Position numbers and translations under genes: made by a program | Notes under the pieces: generated by a model | Database searches by the model: none | Seen by the model: only the letters and a program-made list of their open reading frames with translations | What the model was told of the DNA's origin: nothing | NCBI GenBank assembly: GCA_025056155.1 | Contig: JANWWL010000005.1 | Coordinates: 186,001 to 250,000, forward strand | Direction of reading: 5' to 3' | DNA length: 64,000 bases | From: Sphingomonadaceae bacterium | GTDB taxonomy: Bacteria; Pseudomonadota; Alphaproteobacteria; Sphingomonadales; Sphingomonadaceae | In this document: positions 55,446-64,000 of the stretch, piece by piece | Numbering within the stretch: position 1 is the first letter of the stretch | How the letters are laid out: the number at the start of each line of letters is the position of its first letter

Positions 55446-56552
55446 ATGGGCGAGACACCCGCTCTCCCCTCCCGCCGCGAGGAGGATTGGCGATGGGCCG
55501 ACCTGTCGTGGGCAGAGCGCCTGGCCGACACGCCCGCCCCGGCCAACGATCCCCTCCCCGACGTGGCCGCGTTCCGACTGGCCTCAAACGCGCCGCTCAC
55601 CTTCCTCGCAGCGGGCCGGCCGGTAGCCGGCGCGAACCACGCCCCCCGGCCCGACCCCACCGCCCCACCCCATCCGCTGGCCGACCTGGCGACCGCCCAT
55701 GCCTCGGCCGGCCTCGACCTCGCGGTGGGCCCGGGCCAGGACGCCGGTGTGCACGAGTTCCTGCATCTTGGCTCGGCAGGTGCGGCGCATTCGGTGAACC
55801 GCATCGTGCTTGGGCCGGCAGCACGGCTCGTCGTCGTTGAAGTGCTGGCGGGCACCGGGCACGACCATTGGCTCAACCATCGCCTGGACGTCGACCTCGG
55901 CGACGGGGCCGAGCTCGTGCGGGTGCTCGTGGTGCCGAACGGGCAAGGCCTCGTGTCGGAGCGGACCTTCGCCCGGGTAGGCCCCCGCGCCCGACTGGTG
56001 GCCTTGACCCTGGTCGCCTCCCCCGCCGCGGTGCGTGCCGAGGTGCGGGCCCAGCTTGTGGGCGCCGAGGCCGACGCGGTGGCCGATGGCGTGCTGCTGG
56101 GCCATGGGGCCGGGGCCGTCGACGTGCTGACCCGCATCGAACACCTCGTCTCCCAAGCCCGCTCGCGCCAGACCTTCCGACTGATGGCCGCAGGGCGGGC
56201 CCAGGTCTCGGTGGCCGCCGGCGTGAGCGTGGCGCGCCACGCCCAGAAGACGGACGCGGCCCAGTCGCTCAAGGCCCTCGTCCTCGACCGCACGGCGGCC
56301 GCCAACCTGAAGCCCGAGCTCGAGATCAGGGCCGACGACGTGACCTGCGCCCACGGCTGCGCGGTGGGCGAACCCGACCCCTGGGCTCGTTTCTATTTGG
56401 CAAGCCGCGGCATTCCCCCGGCGGACGCCGATCGGCTGTTGCTGCGGGCGTTCGTGGCCGACGCCCTTACTCACCTGCCGGCCCAGTTGGCCCCGGCCGT
56501 CGAGGCGCGCCTCGACACCTGGCTCGACCTGTCGCGACCCGCCGCGCCATGA
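55446..56552 (+). CDS. sufD: Fe-S cluster assembly protein SufD
   Basis: 368 residues. SufD is the paralogue of SufB in the scaffold complex. REEDWRWADLS near the N-terminus, a beta-helical core and HAQKTDAAQSLKALVLDRTAAANLKPELEIRADDVTCAHGCAVGEPD in pattern identify it, including the conserved Cys-His (CAHGCAVG). The C-terminal GIPPADADRLLLRAFVAD helix is typical. TGA overlaps the sufS ATG. Confidence 0.95.
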   Translation: MGETPALPSRREEDWRWADLSWAERLADTPAPANDPLPDVAAFRLASNAPLTFLAAGRPVAGANHAPRPDPTAPPHPLADLATAHASAGLDLAVGPGQDAGVHEFLHLGSAGAAHSVNRIVLGPAARLVVVEVLAGTGHDHWLNHRLDVDLGDGAELVRVLVVPNGQGLVSERTFARVGPRARLVALTLVASPAAVRAEVRAQLVGAEADAVADGVLLGHGAGAVDVLTRIEHLVSQARSRQTFRLMAAGRAQVSVAAGVSVARHAQKTDAAQSLKALVLDRTAAANLKPELEIRADDVTCAHGCAVGEPDPWARFYLASRGIPPADADRLLLRAFVADALTHLPAQLAPAVEARLDTWLDLSRPAAP

Positions 56553-57778
56553 CCCCCCTGCCGCTCGCCGCCGTCGCCCCGCCACCCCGCCTGCTTGAGG
56601 TGCGCGACCAGTTTCCGGCCGTGCCGCCCGATTGGGCCTACCTCGACTCGGCGGCCACGGCGCAGAAGCCGCAGGCGGTGATCGATGCGGTCACGCAAGT
56701 CTACGCCCGCGACTACGCCACGGTGCACCGCGGCGTCTACGCGCGCTCGGCGCAGATGACGGAAGCTTACGAAGCCGCCCGCGCGGCGGTCGCCCGCTTC
56801 CTGGGCGGCCGGGCGGACGAGGTGATCTTCGTGCGCGGGGCGACCGAGGGCATCAACCTCTTCGCCCAGAGCTGGGGGTCGCGCCACCTGCGGCCCGGCG
56901 ACCGGATCCTTCTGACCCAGCTCGAGCATCATGCGAACATCGTGCCCTGGCGGATGCTGGCCGACCGGACGGGCGCCACGATCGACATCGCCCCCCTTAC
57001 GCCGGACGGCCGGATCGACACGGCCGCCCTGATCGACCGGATCGGCCCCCGCACGCGCGTGGTGGCGATCGCGCACGTGTCGAACGTGCTGGGGTCGGTG
57101 GCCGAGGTGACCCGCATTGCGGCCGCCGCGCGGGAGATGGGCGCCGCCACCCTGGTGGACGGGTGCCAGGCCGCCCCGCGGCTGCCCATCGACGTGCGGG
57201 CCCTGGGCTGCGACGCCTACGTCTTCTCGGGCCACAAGCTCTATGGGCCCACGGGCATCGGCGTGCTGTGGGTGCGCGCCGAACTCTTGGCCGAGATGCC
57301 GCCCTGGCAAGGCGGGGGCGCGATGATCGAGGAGGTGGCGTTCGATCGCGTGACCTACGCCCCGCCCCCTGGCCGGTTCGAGGCGGGCACCCCCCACATC
57401 GCCGGGGCCATCGGCCTCCACGCCGCCCTGCGCTGGGTCGAGGCCCTGGGCCTGGAGGCCATCGCCGCGCACGAGCAGGCAATGACCGCCCTCGTGCGTG
57501 CGGAGCTCGCCCGGGTGCCCGGCGTGCGGCTCCTGGGGCCCGAGGAGCCCTTGGGCATCGTGTCGTTCACCTACCGCGACGTGCACCCGCACGATGTCGC
57601 CACCATCCTCGACGGGGCGGGGGTGGCGGTGCGCGCCGGGCATCATTGCGCCCAGCCGCTGATGCGCTGGCTCGAGGTGCCGGCCACGGTGCGCGCCAGC
57701 GTCGCCGCCCACACCACGCCCACCGACGTCGAACGGCTGGTGGCCGGCCTCGAGCGGGTGAGGAGGATCTTCGGATGA
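56549..57778 (+). CDS. sufS: Cysteine desulfurase SufS
   Basis: 409 residues. It takes sulfur from cysteine as a persulfide for cluster assembly. The PLP Lys is in FSGHKLYGPTG (about residue 230) and the persulfide Cys in AGHHCAQPLM (about 367). YLDSAATAQKPQAVIDAV and RGATEGINLFAQSW are class V aminotransferase marks of SufS. No sufE or sufU gene lies in the window; the MIP18-like and SufA proteins follow instead. It overlaps sufD and the next gene by four bases each. Confidence 0.96.
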   Translation: MTPLPLAAVAPPPRLLEVRDQFPAVPPDWAYLDSAATAQKPQAVIDAVTQVYARDYATVHRGVYARSAQMTEAYEAARAAVARFLGGRADEVIFVRGATEGINLFAQSWGSRHLRPGDRILLTQLEHHANIVPWRMLADRTGATIDIAPLTPDGRIDTAALIDRIGPRTRVVAIAHVSNVLGSVAEVTRIAAAAREMGAATLVDGCQAAPRLPIDVRALGCDAYVFSGHKLYGPTGIGVLWVRAELLAEMPPWQGGGAMIEEVAFDRVTYAPPPGRFEAGTPHIAGAIGLHAALRWVEALGLEAIAAHEQAMTALVRAELARVPGVRLLGPEEPLGIVSFTYRDVHPHDVATILDGAGVAVRAGHHCAQPLMRWLEVPATVRASVAAHTTPTDVERLVAGLERVRRIFG

Positions 57779-58260
57779 GCGATCAGGAACCGGCGCCCCG
57801 CCGCTTCACGGTGGAGCTGGTGGACCATGTGGAATCGCCGCCCCGCCAACCGCCCCTGGCGGCCCCCGAACCCGCTTCCCCGCCGCGGGACTTCCTGGAA
57901 GGATTCCTGCGCGCTCGCCCCGATCCGGCGCCCGAGGCCGCCCCAGCGTCCGAAGGGGACGCGGCCCTCAAGGACGCCGTCATCGCCGCGCTTCGCGAGA
58001 TCTACGACCCTGAAATCCCGGTCAACATCTATGACTTGGGCTTGGTCTACGGGGTCGAGGTGGCAGAGGGCCACGTCGCCATCACCATGACGCTCACCAC
58101 CCCCCACTGCCCGGTGGCGGAATCGCTGCCGGGGGAGGTGGAGATGCGGGTGCTGGCGGTTCCAGGAGTCGCCACCTGCGAGGTGAACCTAGTGTGGGAC
58201 CCGCCGTGGAGCCCGGCTGCGATGTCCGACGAAGCGAAGCTCGAGTTGGGGATGCTGTGA
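57775..58260 (+). CDS. sufT: SUF-associated MIP18-family (DUF59/SufT-like) protein
   Basis: 161 residues. The C-terminal 100 residues are the MIP18 fold (ALREIYDPEIPVNIYDLGLVYGVEV, then MTLTTPHCPVAESLP with the conserved Cys, and VNLVWDPPWSPAAMSDEAKLELGM). The first 60 residues are a Pro/Ala-rich extension not usual in SufT. Family members help mature Fe-S proteins. Genes upstream and downstream are coupled (ATGA, TGATG). The symbol is by family and context. Confidence 0.9.
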   Translation: MSDQEPAPRRFTVELVDHVESPPRQPPLAAPEPASPPRDFLEGFLRARPDPAPEAAPASEGDAALKDAVIAALREIYDPEIPVNIYDLGLVYGVEVAEGHVAITMTLTTPHCPVAESLPGEVEMRVLAVPGVATCEVNLVWDPPWSPAAMSDEAKLELGML

Positions 58261-58622
58261 TGGCAACCTCGGCTGCATCATCCCGCGACCGGCCCGCCCC
58301 CATCCGCCTCACGCCCGCGGCCGAGGCGCGGATCGCCCATCTCATCGCCACCGCCCCCCGGCCGGTGGCCGGTGTGCGGCTGTCGGCACCCCGGCGCGGC
58401 TGTTCGGGGCTCGCTTACGCCCTCGACTATGTGGAGGCGCCCCGCCCGGGCGACGAGGCGATCCCGACGCCTGGGGGGACGCTCTTCGTCGACGGCGCCT
58501 CGCTCCTTTACCTCGTGGGCTCGGTGATGGACTGGCGCGAGGACGACTTCTCGGCGGGATTTGTCTTCACCAATCCGAACGCCCGGGGCACCTGCGGCTG
58601 CGGGGAAAGCTTCACGGTCTGA
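58260..58622 (+). CDS. sufA: A-type Fe-S carrier SufA
   Basis: 120 residues. A-type carriers accept clusters from SufBCD and pass them to targets. The three cluster-ligand Cys are present: RGCSGLAYALDY and GTCGCGESF. RLTPAAEARIAHLI is the family N-terminus after a short Ser/Arg tail. It is the last gene of the rrf2-suf operon; hom follows after 62 bases. Confidence 0.95.
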   Translation: MATSAASSRDRPAPIRLTPAAEARIAHLIATAPRPVAGVRLSAPRRGCSGLAYALDYVEAPRPGDEAIPTPGGTLFVDGASLLYLVGSVMDWREDDFSAGFVFTNPNARGTCGCGESFTV

Positions 58623-58684
58623 CACCGACCGTCGGGGGCGCGCGGCCGTTGCCGGGGCGCCCAGGCCAGGGCTAGGGGGCGGCC

Positions 58685-59977
58685 ATGGCGGCGCCCCTGC
58701 GCATCGGGCTGGCAGGCCTCGGAACCGTGGGGGCCGGCGTGATCCGGCTGCTCGAGGCCAACGTCGACCTGGTCGCCCGCCGGGCCGGCCGGCCCATCCA
58801 AGTGGCCGCCGTTTCCGCGCGCGACCGCACGCGCGCGCGGGGCGTCGACCTTTCCGCCTTCGCGTGGGAAGACGACGCGACCCGTCTTGCCGCGCGCGAG
58901 GACGTCGACGTGGTCGTCGAACTCATCGGCGGGGCCGACGGCCCGGCGCTTACGCTCGCGCGGGCCACGCTCGCTGCCGGCAAGCCGTTCGTCACCGCCA
59001 ACAAGGCGATGCTGGCTCACCACGGGCTGGAGCTCGCCCGCCTGGCCGACGACCGGGGGGCGGCCCTGCGCTTCGAAGCGGCGGTGGCGGGCGGCATTCC
59101 CGTCATCAAGGGCTTGCGGGAAGGGGCGGCCGCCAACCGGCTGGTGCGCGTCTACGGCATCCTCAACGGCACGTCGAACTACATCCTCTCGCGCATGGGG
59201 GCGGCCGGGCTCGACTTCGCCGAAGCGCTGCGCGAAGCCCAGGCCGCAGGCTTCGCCGAGGCCGACCCATCGTTCGACGTCGACGGGGTGGACGCCGCCC
59301 ACAAGCTCAGCATCCTGGCGAGCCTTGCCTTCGGCACCCGGCCCGACCTTTCGGGCGTGCAGGTGGAGGGGATCCGGCACGTGCGCCTGGCCGACATCCG
59401 CGAGGCGCGCGCCCTGGGCCACGAGATCCGCCTGATCGGCCGGGCCGAGATCGACGGCGACCGCCTGCACCAGCAGGTGACCCCGGCCTTGGTGCCGGCC
59501 GCCCACCCGCTGGCTGCCATCACGGGGGCCCTGAACGCCGTGGTGGCCGAGGGCGACTTCGTGGGGCGGCTGCTGTTCGTGGGCGCCGGCGCCGGGGCTG
59601 GCCCTACGGCGAGCGCCGTGGTGGCCGATCTGGTGGGCATCGCCCGCGGTGAGGCGGGCCCCGCCTTCTCGCTGGCGGCCGACCTTCTGGCCGAGGCCCG
59701 CCCGGCCCAGCCAGGGCCGGCGCGCTTCTACCTGCGGCTCGACGTGGCCGACCGGCCGGGGGTGCTGGCCGACGTCGCCGCCGTCTGCCGCGACGCCCAC
59801 GTGTCGATCGAAAGCCTGTCGCAGCCCGCGGCCGGACCCGAAGGGACGACCCGGATCGTGATGGTGACCCACGAAAGCCCCGAGCCTGCCGCACGAACCG
59901 CGGCCGAACGCCTGGCCGGGCTGTCCAGCACGCTAGCACCCCCGCTCCTCATGCCGCTTCTGCCTTTGGAGGGTTGA
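58685..59977 (+). CDS. hom: Homoserine dehydrogenase
   Basis: 430 residues. It reduces aspartate semialdehyde to homoserine, branching to threonine and methionine. The Rossmann motif is IGLAGLGTVGAGVI at residues 5-18, the catalytic region is KPFVTANKAML then AAVAGGIPVIKGLREGAAANRLVRVYGILNGTSNYIL, and a C-terminal ACT domain (DVADRPGVLADVAAVCRDAHVS in pattern) supplies regulation. It is followed two bases later by glpX, as in many alphaproteobacteria. Confidence 0.96.
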   Translation: MAAPLRIGLAGLGTVGAGVIRLLEANVDLVARRAGRPIQVAAVSARDRTRARGVDLSAFAWEDDATRLAAREDVDVVVELIGGADGPALTLARATLAAGKPFVTANKAMLAHHGLELARLADDRGAALRFEAAVAGGIPVIKGLREGAAANRLVRVYGILNGTSNYILSRMGAAGLDFAEALREAQAAGFAEADPSFDVDGVDAAHKLSILASLAFGTRPDLSGVQVEGIRHVRLADIREARALGHEIRLIGRAEIDGDRLHQQVTPALVPAAHPLAAITGALNAVVAEGDFVGRLLFVGAGAGAGPTASAVVADLVGIARGEAGPAFSLAADLLAEARPAQPGPARFYLRLDVADRPGVLADVAAVCRDAHVSIESLSQPAAGPEGTTRIVMVTHESPEPAARTAAERLAGLSSTLAPPLLMPLLPLEG

Positions 59978-59979
59978 CG

Positions 59980-60996
59980 ATGGCCACGTCCCCCGCCTCC
60001 CCCCCTGGCCCTGAGGGTTCGCCCCGGCCCAGCCGCGTGCTCGACCGGGTGCTGGTGCTGGAGATGGTCCGCGTGACCGAATATGCCGCCATCGCGGCCT
60101 CGCGCTGGATCGGGCGCGGCGACGAGAAGTCGGCGGACCAGGCGGCGGTGTCGGCCATGCGCGACGCCCTGAACCGCCTTGCCTTCGACGGCCGGGTGGT
60201 GATCGGCGAAGGCGAGCGCGACGAGGCGCCGATGCTCTACATCGGCGAGCGGGTGGGGACGGGCGCGGGCCCCCGGATCGACATTGCGCTCGACCCGCTG
60301 GAGGGCACCACCATCACCGCCAAGGCTGGCCCCAACGCCATGTCGGTGCTGGCCATCGCCGAGGAAGGGGGCCTTTTGAACGCTCCGGACGTCTACATGG
60401 AGAAGCTCGCCATCGGCCCCGGCTATCCGCCGGGGATCGTGGGGCTCGACCGCAGTCCGTCGGCGAACGTGAAGGCGCTGGCCGAGGCCAAGGGGGTGAG
60501 ACCCTCGGAGATCATCGCCTGCGTGCTCGACCGGCCGCGGCATGAAGCGCTCATCCGGGAGCTGCGGGAGTTGGGCTGCGGCATCCATCTCATCGGCGAC
60601 GGCGACGTGGCGGGTGTCATCGCGGTCACGAACCCCGAGACGACGATCGACATCTACCTGGGCCAAGGGGGGGCGCCCGAAGGCGTGCTCGCGGCGGCGG
60701 CGCTGCGCTGCGTCGGCGGGCAATTCTACGGCCGGCTGGTGTTCCGCAACGAAGCCGAGCGCGAGCGCGCCCGGCGCGTGGGCATCGCCGACCTCGACCG
60801 GATCTACGCGCTCGAGGACCTCGCCCGGGGCGACGTGATCTTCGCCGCCACCGGGGTGACCGACGGGTCGCTGCTCAAGGGAGTCAAGCGGCTGCGCAAC
60901 GGACGGATCACGACCGAATCGGTCGTCATGCGGGCGTCGTCGGGAACGATCCGTTGGGTCCGGGGCGACCGCCGGGGCGATCCCCCCACCCGCTGA
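59980..60996 (+). CDS. glpX: Fructose-1,6-bisphosphatase class II
   Basis: 338 residues from ATG at 59980, overlapping no gene. It hydrolyses fructose-1,6-bisphosphate for gluconeogenesis. The metal/phosphate motif GEGERDEAPMLYIGERVG and DPLEGTTITA are diagnostic of GlpX, and GVTDGSLLKGV occurs near the end. The recJ gene that often follows hom-glpX is absent; a tonB-type operon starts 109 bases later. Confidence 0.95.
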   Translation: MATSPASPPGPEGSPRPSRVLDRVLVLEMVRVTEYAAIAASRWIGRGDEKSADQAAVSAMRDALNRLAFDGRVVIGEGERDEAPMLYIGERVGTGAGPRIDIALDPLEGTTITAKAGPNAMSVLAIAEEGGLLNAPDVYMEKLAIGPGYPPGIVGLDRSPSANVKALAEAKGVRPSEIIACVLDRPRHEALIRELRELGCGIHLIGDGDVAGVIAVTNPETTIDIYLGQGGAPEGVLAAAALRCVGGQFYGRLVFRNEAERERARRVGIADLDRIYALEDLARGDVIFAATGVTDGSLLKGVKRLRNGRITTESVVMRASSGTIRWVRGDRRGDPPTR

Positions 60997-61105
60997 CGCC
61001 CCATGGCTTCGCAACCCGCGAAGAACCCGCCGCGGCCTTCACGGACCTGTCACATCCGTTTTCCATACAGGGTTGGCCCTGAGCGACGAACGAGGGGGCG
61101 TGGGG

Positions 61106-61864
61106 ATGCGGCCCGGCTGGGCGTGTCTGGTCTGGGGCGGTGTGGCCGCGCCGGTCGCGGCGGCCGAGCGGTCGGCCGATCCGCTCAGCGGAATCGGCCG
61201 GCTGATCGAGCTCGGGGGGGCCGGTGGTGCCGGTCCAGCTCGCGCTCTCGGTGGTCGCCTTGGCCATCATCCTGGCCAAGGTCGTGCAGTTCGCCCGGGT
61301 CCGGGTGTGGCGGCGTTCCTTCGTGGACGGGGTCGCCGCGCTCATGCACCAGGGCGAGTTCGCTCAGGCGGCCGCCGCGCTCGAGAGGGAGATTGGCCCC
61401 GTGGCCGCCGTCATGAAGGCCGCCGCCGCCGGCCGGTCGGCCGGGGTTGCCGACGCGCTCGTGCGCGAGGAGGTCGAACGGATCGCCCAGGCCCACCTCG
61501 ACTCCCTGAACGGGGGCTGCCGCAACTGGGCCTCATCGCCACCGTCAGCCCGCTGCTCGGGCTCTTGGGAACGGTGACGGGCCTGGTCGACGCCTTCCAG
61601 CAGCTGGCGGCCGCCGGCGACCGCGTGGATCCCGCCATCCTGTCGAGCGGGATCTGGGAAGCGCTGCTCACCACCGTCATCGGCCTCGTGATCGCCATTC
61701 CCGCCGCCGTGGCCTTCGGGCTTCTGCAACGCACCGTCGATCTCGTGGCACGCCGAGCCGAAGACGCGGCCACCCGCGTCTTCACGGTGGACCTGTATCG
61801 GCGCCGGGCGGCCGGCGCGGTGGTGGCCGGCAAGCCGGAGCCGGCATGGGCCGCCGCCCGATGA
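61106..61864 (+). pseudogene. exbB: ExbB/MotA/TolQ-type proton channel protein, frameshifted
   Basis: The gene starts at ATG 61106 (GRPGWAC-like signal segment) and ends at TGA 61862-61864, but the frame changes twice. The start frame runs to GIGRLIELGG, then the reading continues one frame over as VVPVQLALSVVALAIILAKVVQF and on to QAHLDSLN. The original frame resumes with GLPQLGLIATVSPLLGLLGTVTGLVDAFQ, the ExbB hallmark. The first shift is an extra G in the G7 run at 61214-61220, and the second a missing base at the G5 run at 61512-61516. Both fit homopolymer errors. The intact protein would have an extra N-terminal signal and three membrane helices and energise TonB. Confidence 0.85.
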
Positions 61865-61883
61865 CCGCCGACCCGCGTCGGAG

Positions 61884-62316
61884 ATGGCCTACGTGCGCCT
61901 GAGCAGCAGGCGCCGGCACGGCCCCGTGGGGCTCAACATCACGCCCCTCATCGACATGGTGTTCATCCTGCTCGTCTTCTTCATGCTGGCGGGAACCGTC
62001 CGCGAAGCCGACGCCTTCCCCGTGCGCCCGCCGGCCTCGACCAGCCGAATCTATCTTCGGCGACGAGCGCGAGGCCGTGATCCTGGTGCGGGCCGACGGC
62101 ATGGTGGGCCTGGGCGGCCGGGTCGTGAGCCACCCCGAGATGATCCGGGTGGTCCGCGCGCTGCTGCAGGAGAATCCTTCGGCACTCGTTCAAGTGAAGG
62201 CCGACGCCGACACTGAGGCCAACGTCGTCATCGAGGTGATGGAAAAGCTGCGCGAGGCGGGGGCGGGCTACCTCGTGCTGCTTACCAAGGATGAGGGCCT
62301 GGCGGAGGGCCGCTAG
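61884..62316 (+). pseudogene. exbD: ExbD/TolR-type protein, frameshifted
   Basis: ATG at 61884 follows CGGAG; an ATG at 61861 overlapping the exbB stop is an alternative first codon of the original gene. The N-terminal frame encodes the single helix NITPLIDMVFILLVFFMLAGT with the conserved Asp of ExbD. At about 62035-62041 the frame must shift to read PAESIFGDEREAVILVRADG and the periplasmic domain, ending LTKDEGLAEGR at TAG 62314-62316. One extra base near 62040 would explain it. Together with exbB and tonB it would form an energy-transducing complex. Confidence 0.82.
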
Positions 62317-62319
62317 GCC

Positions 62320-63053
62320 GTGGCCCGGATTGTGGAGAGCGCGCTGGGCGACGTGATCGTCGAGGCGCTGTCGCCTCGCGGCTTCACGCTTGCGCTCATG
62401 GCCGCCGCGGGTCTCCACCTGGCGTTGGGGGCCGCCTTCCTCGAATGGCAGGCCCGGCGCGCACGGCCGGCCGACGAGCTTACCGCAACCCGGATCGACG
62501 TCCGCCTCGGCCCGCCTGGCGGTCGGCTCGAGCCGCCGCCCCCTCCGGCCGTGGCACCCGCCGCCGAACCGGTGGCGCAACCGTCGCGCACCGAGCGGGC
62601 GGCGATGTCGCCCCCCATCACGCCGACCGCCCCCCCGCCCCCGGCCCCGCCCTGCGCCCGGCTGTCGAGCGGCCTGGGCGAAGGTGAGGGCGGCCTCGCG
62701 CCACCCGAACCCACGGTCGAAGCGCCGCCAGCGGCCGCCCCGCCCCCCATCGATCCGGCGGTCCTCAAGGCCTACGCCAACCGCGCGGTGGGCTACATCT
62801 ACGAGCGGCTGGTCTACCCCCGTCGGCGCTGCGCAACCAGATGGAGGGCCGGGCGGTGCTGGTGCTCACGGTCGACCGGCGCGGGCGCCTTATGAACCTG
62901 CGCATGGTGCAGGGCACTGGCCACGAGCCGCTGGACGAGGCAATCCGTTCGGCCGCCCGCGAGGTGACGAGCTTCGGCCGCCTCCCCGACGGCTATCCCG
63001 ACGCGACGCTAAGCTTCAGCGCCTCGATCCGTTTCGTGCTGGTCGACTCGTGA
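62320..63053 (+). pseudogene. tonB: TonB family protein, frameshifted
   Basis: The gene begins with GTG at 62320, three bases after exbD. A membrane anchor (TLALMAAAGLHLALGAAFLEW) and a Pro/Ala-rich periplasmic linker follow. The frame runs to YIYERLVYP. One C is missing from the C5 run near 62816-62821; restoring it gives PSALRNQMEGRAVLVLTVDRRG and the rest of the TonB C-terminal domain to TGA 63051-63053. The intact protein would link ExbBD to outer-membrane receptors, none of which is in the window. The last bases overlap the V-ATPase gene start. Confidence 0.83.
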
Positions 63054-64000
63054 ACTCGCCCCATCCCCTCGGACCGCACATGTTGCGCAGCCGGCCGGCG
63101 GCGGCGCTCGTCCGCCATCGGCGGGTGCGCGCGATCGTGGGCGACCAGCTGGTGGTGGAAGTTCCCGAAACCGCCCACCCCGATCAGACCCCGGCACTGG
63201 GGGACCTCGCCCTCGTGCGCGAGGACGCCCCTCTAACCCGCTCGGCGCTGGCCGAAGTCGTCCGCATCTAGGGCTCCCAAGTCCATCTCCAGCTCTTCGA
63301 CCACGCCGCGGGGCTTTCGACGGCGGCCGCCGTCAGCTTCCTGTTCCGCCCGGTCGAGGTCGTCTCTCCCGCGCTGCCCTCGGTCGAACGTTCGACGGCC
63401 TGGGCCGGCCGATCGACGGCGGCCCGCCGCCCGATCTCGAGCCGACGATCCCGGCGCACAACAGCCCCGTCAACCCCGTGCGCCGCGAGCTGGGCCAGGC
63501 GATGCTGCGCACCGGCATCCCCATGATCGACCTCTTCAACACGCTGGTCGAGAGCCAGAAGATCCCGATCTTCTCGGTGGCGGGCGAACCCCACGACGAG
63601 CTTCTCCTGCGGATCGGCCTGCAGACCGATGCCGACATCGTGGCGGTGGGCACCATCGCCATGATACACGAGGCCTTCCTGGCGCTCCGCCGGCGGCTGG
63701 AGGAAGCCGGGCGGCTCTCGCGGACCATCCTGTTCGCGAACCTCGCCTCCGACCCCGTGGCCGAACGGCTGCTGGTACCCGATCTGGCGCTCGCCGTGGC
63801 CGAGCGCTTCGCGGTCGAGGAGCGCGCCCGCACCCTCGTGCTCCTGACCGACATGACGGCCTTCGCCGACGCGCTGACCGAAGTGGGCCTCGCCCAGGAC
63901 CGGGTGCCGGCCAACCGAGGGTATCTGGGCGACCTCTATTCCGAACTCGCCCGCCGCTATGAACGGGCCTGCCGCTTCCGCGACGGCGGTTCGGTCACCG
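63050..64000 (+). pseudogene. atpB: V/A-type ATPase subunit B, frameshifted and cut by the window end
   Basis: GTG at 63050 overlaps the tonB stop. The N-terminal part (RVRAIVGDQLVVEVP) ends at an in-frame TAG at 63269-63271, where GAG (Glu) is expected before GSQVHLQLFDHAAGLST. Near 63385 the frame shifts (one C missing from a C3 run), after which FDGLGRPIDGG, RTGIPMIDLFNTLVESQKIPIFSVAG and VLLTDMTAFADALTEVG identify subunit B, the non-catalytic nucleotide subunit of V-type ATPases. The rest lies beyond base 64000. The symbol is by family; whether the gene is truly broken is unclear. Confidence 0.8.

Noticed and set aside
61021-61105. PhoB-like or other promoter boxes before exbB
   Set aside because: A CTGTCAC and a CATACA can be picked out, but spacing and copies do not match any known box.

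Overview
The window is a compact stretch of a high-G+C (by eye about 70 %) chromosome, almost certainly from an alphaproteobacterium of Rhodospirillales type. The evidence is the gene order rplU-rpmA-obgE-proB-proA-nadD-rsfS-rlmH-ctpA, a Coq7 ubiquinone hydroxylase, a class I lysyl-tRNA synthetase, a SUF operon led by an Rrf2 regulator, and the hom-glpX pair. No rRNA, tRNA, CRISPR array or insertion sequence was seen, and no gene-free stretch exceeds 300 bases. Genes are packed with ATGA, GTGA and TTGA overlaps. Several opposing pairs share a single palindromic tetranucleotide as start (CATG) or stop (CTAG).

Layout. 1-7.0 kb: end of a medium-chain dehydrogenase/reductase, a DsbA/FrnE-like protein, then an acyl-CoA degradation block (MaoC-like protein, four acyl-CoA dehydrogenase-family proteins, an enoyl-CoA hydratase). 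7.0-17.4 kb: a cell-surface carbohydrate region (GT2 glycosyltransferase, SGNH hydrolase, a three-domain acyltransferase/carrier protein/LnmK-like hotdog protein, a flippase fused to a GT4 glycosyltransferase, a sulfotransferase, a second flippase) in which gatC-gatA is embedded, with gatB just beyond. 18-25.4 kb: gatB, serB, miaA, the ilvI-ilvN-ilvC operon and a GT4 gene. 25.4-33.5 kb (minus strand): rplU, rpmA, obgE, proB, proA, nadD, rsfS, rlmH, ctpA, dsbB, coq7. 33.6-37.4 kb: a secreted amidohydrolase, a helical-repeat protein and lysK. 37.4-43.9 kb: a six-gene chain, DinG-like helicase, SixA-like phosphatase, secreted VOC protein, alr, MlaE and MlaF, then a 30-codon membrane peptide. 44.3-52.2 kb: ATM1-type ABC exporter, MBL hydrolase, radical SAM protein, pyruvate kinase, DUF1244 protein, small membrane protein, double cold-shock protein, zinc transporter. 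52.4-58.6 kb: rrf2-sufB-(secreted protein)-sufC-sufD-sufS-MIP18-like-sufA. 58.7-61 kb: hom and glpX. 61.1-64 kb: exbB, exbD, tonB and a V-type ATPase B subunit, all broken by single-base frameshifts.

How it fits together. Most of the window is housekeeping: amidation of mischarged tRNA, branched-chain amino acid, proline, threonine/methionine and serine synthesis, ribosome assembly, Fe-S cluster assembly, ubiquinone and disulfide chemistry, and lipid asymmetry. The accessory parts are the fatty-acid/steroid-like oxidation block and the surface-polysaccharide block. The most unusual protein is the 571-residue acyltransferase-carrier-hotdog fusion at 8901-10616. It could capture an acyl group, hold it on its own carrier domain and pass it to a sugar, with the adjacent SGNH protein as a possible partner. 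The cluster of frameshifts after 61 kb lies mostly in homopolymer runs and looks like sequencing or assembly error rather than gene decay, but this cannot be settled from one sequence.
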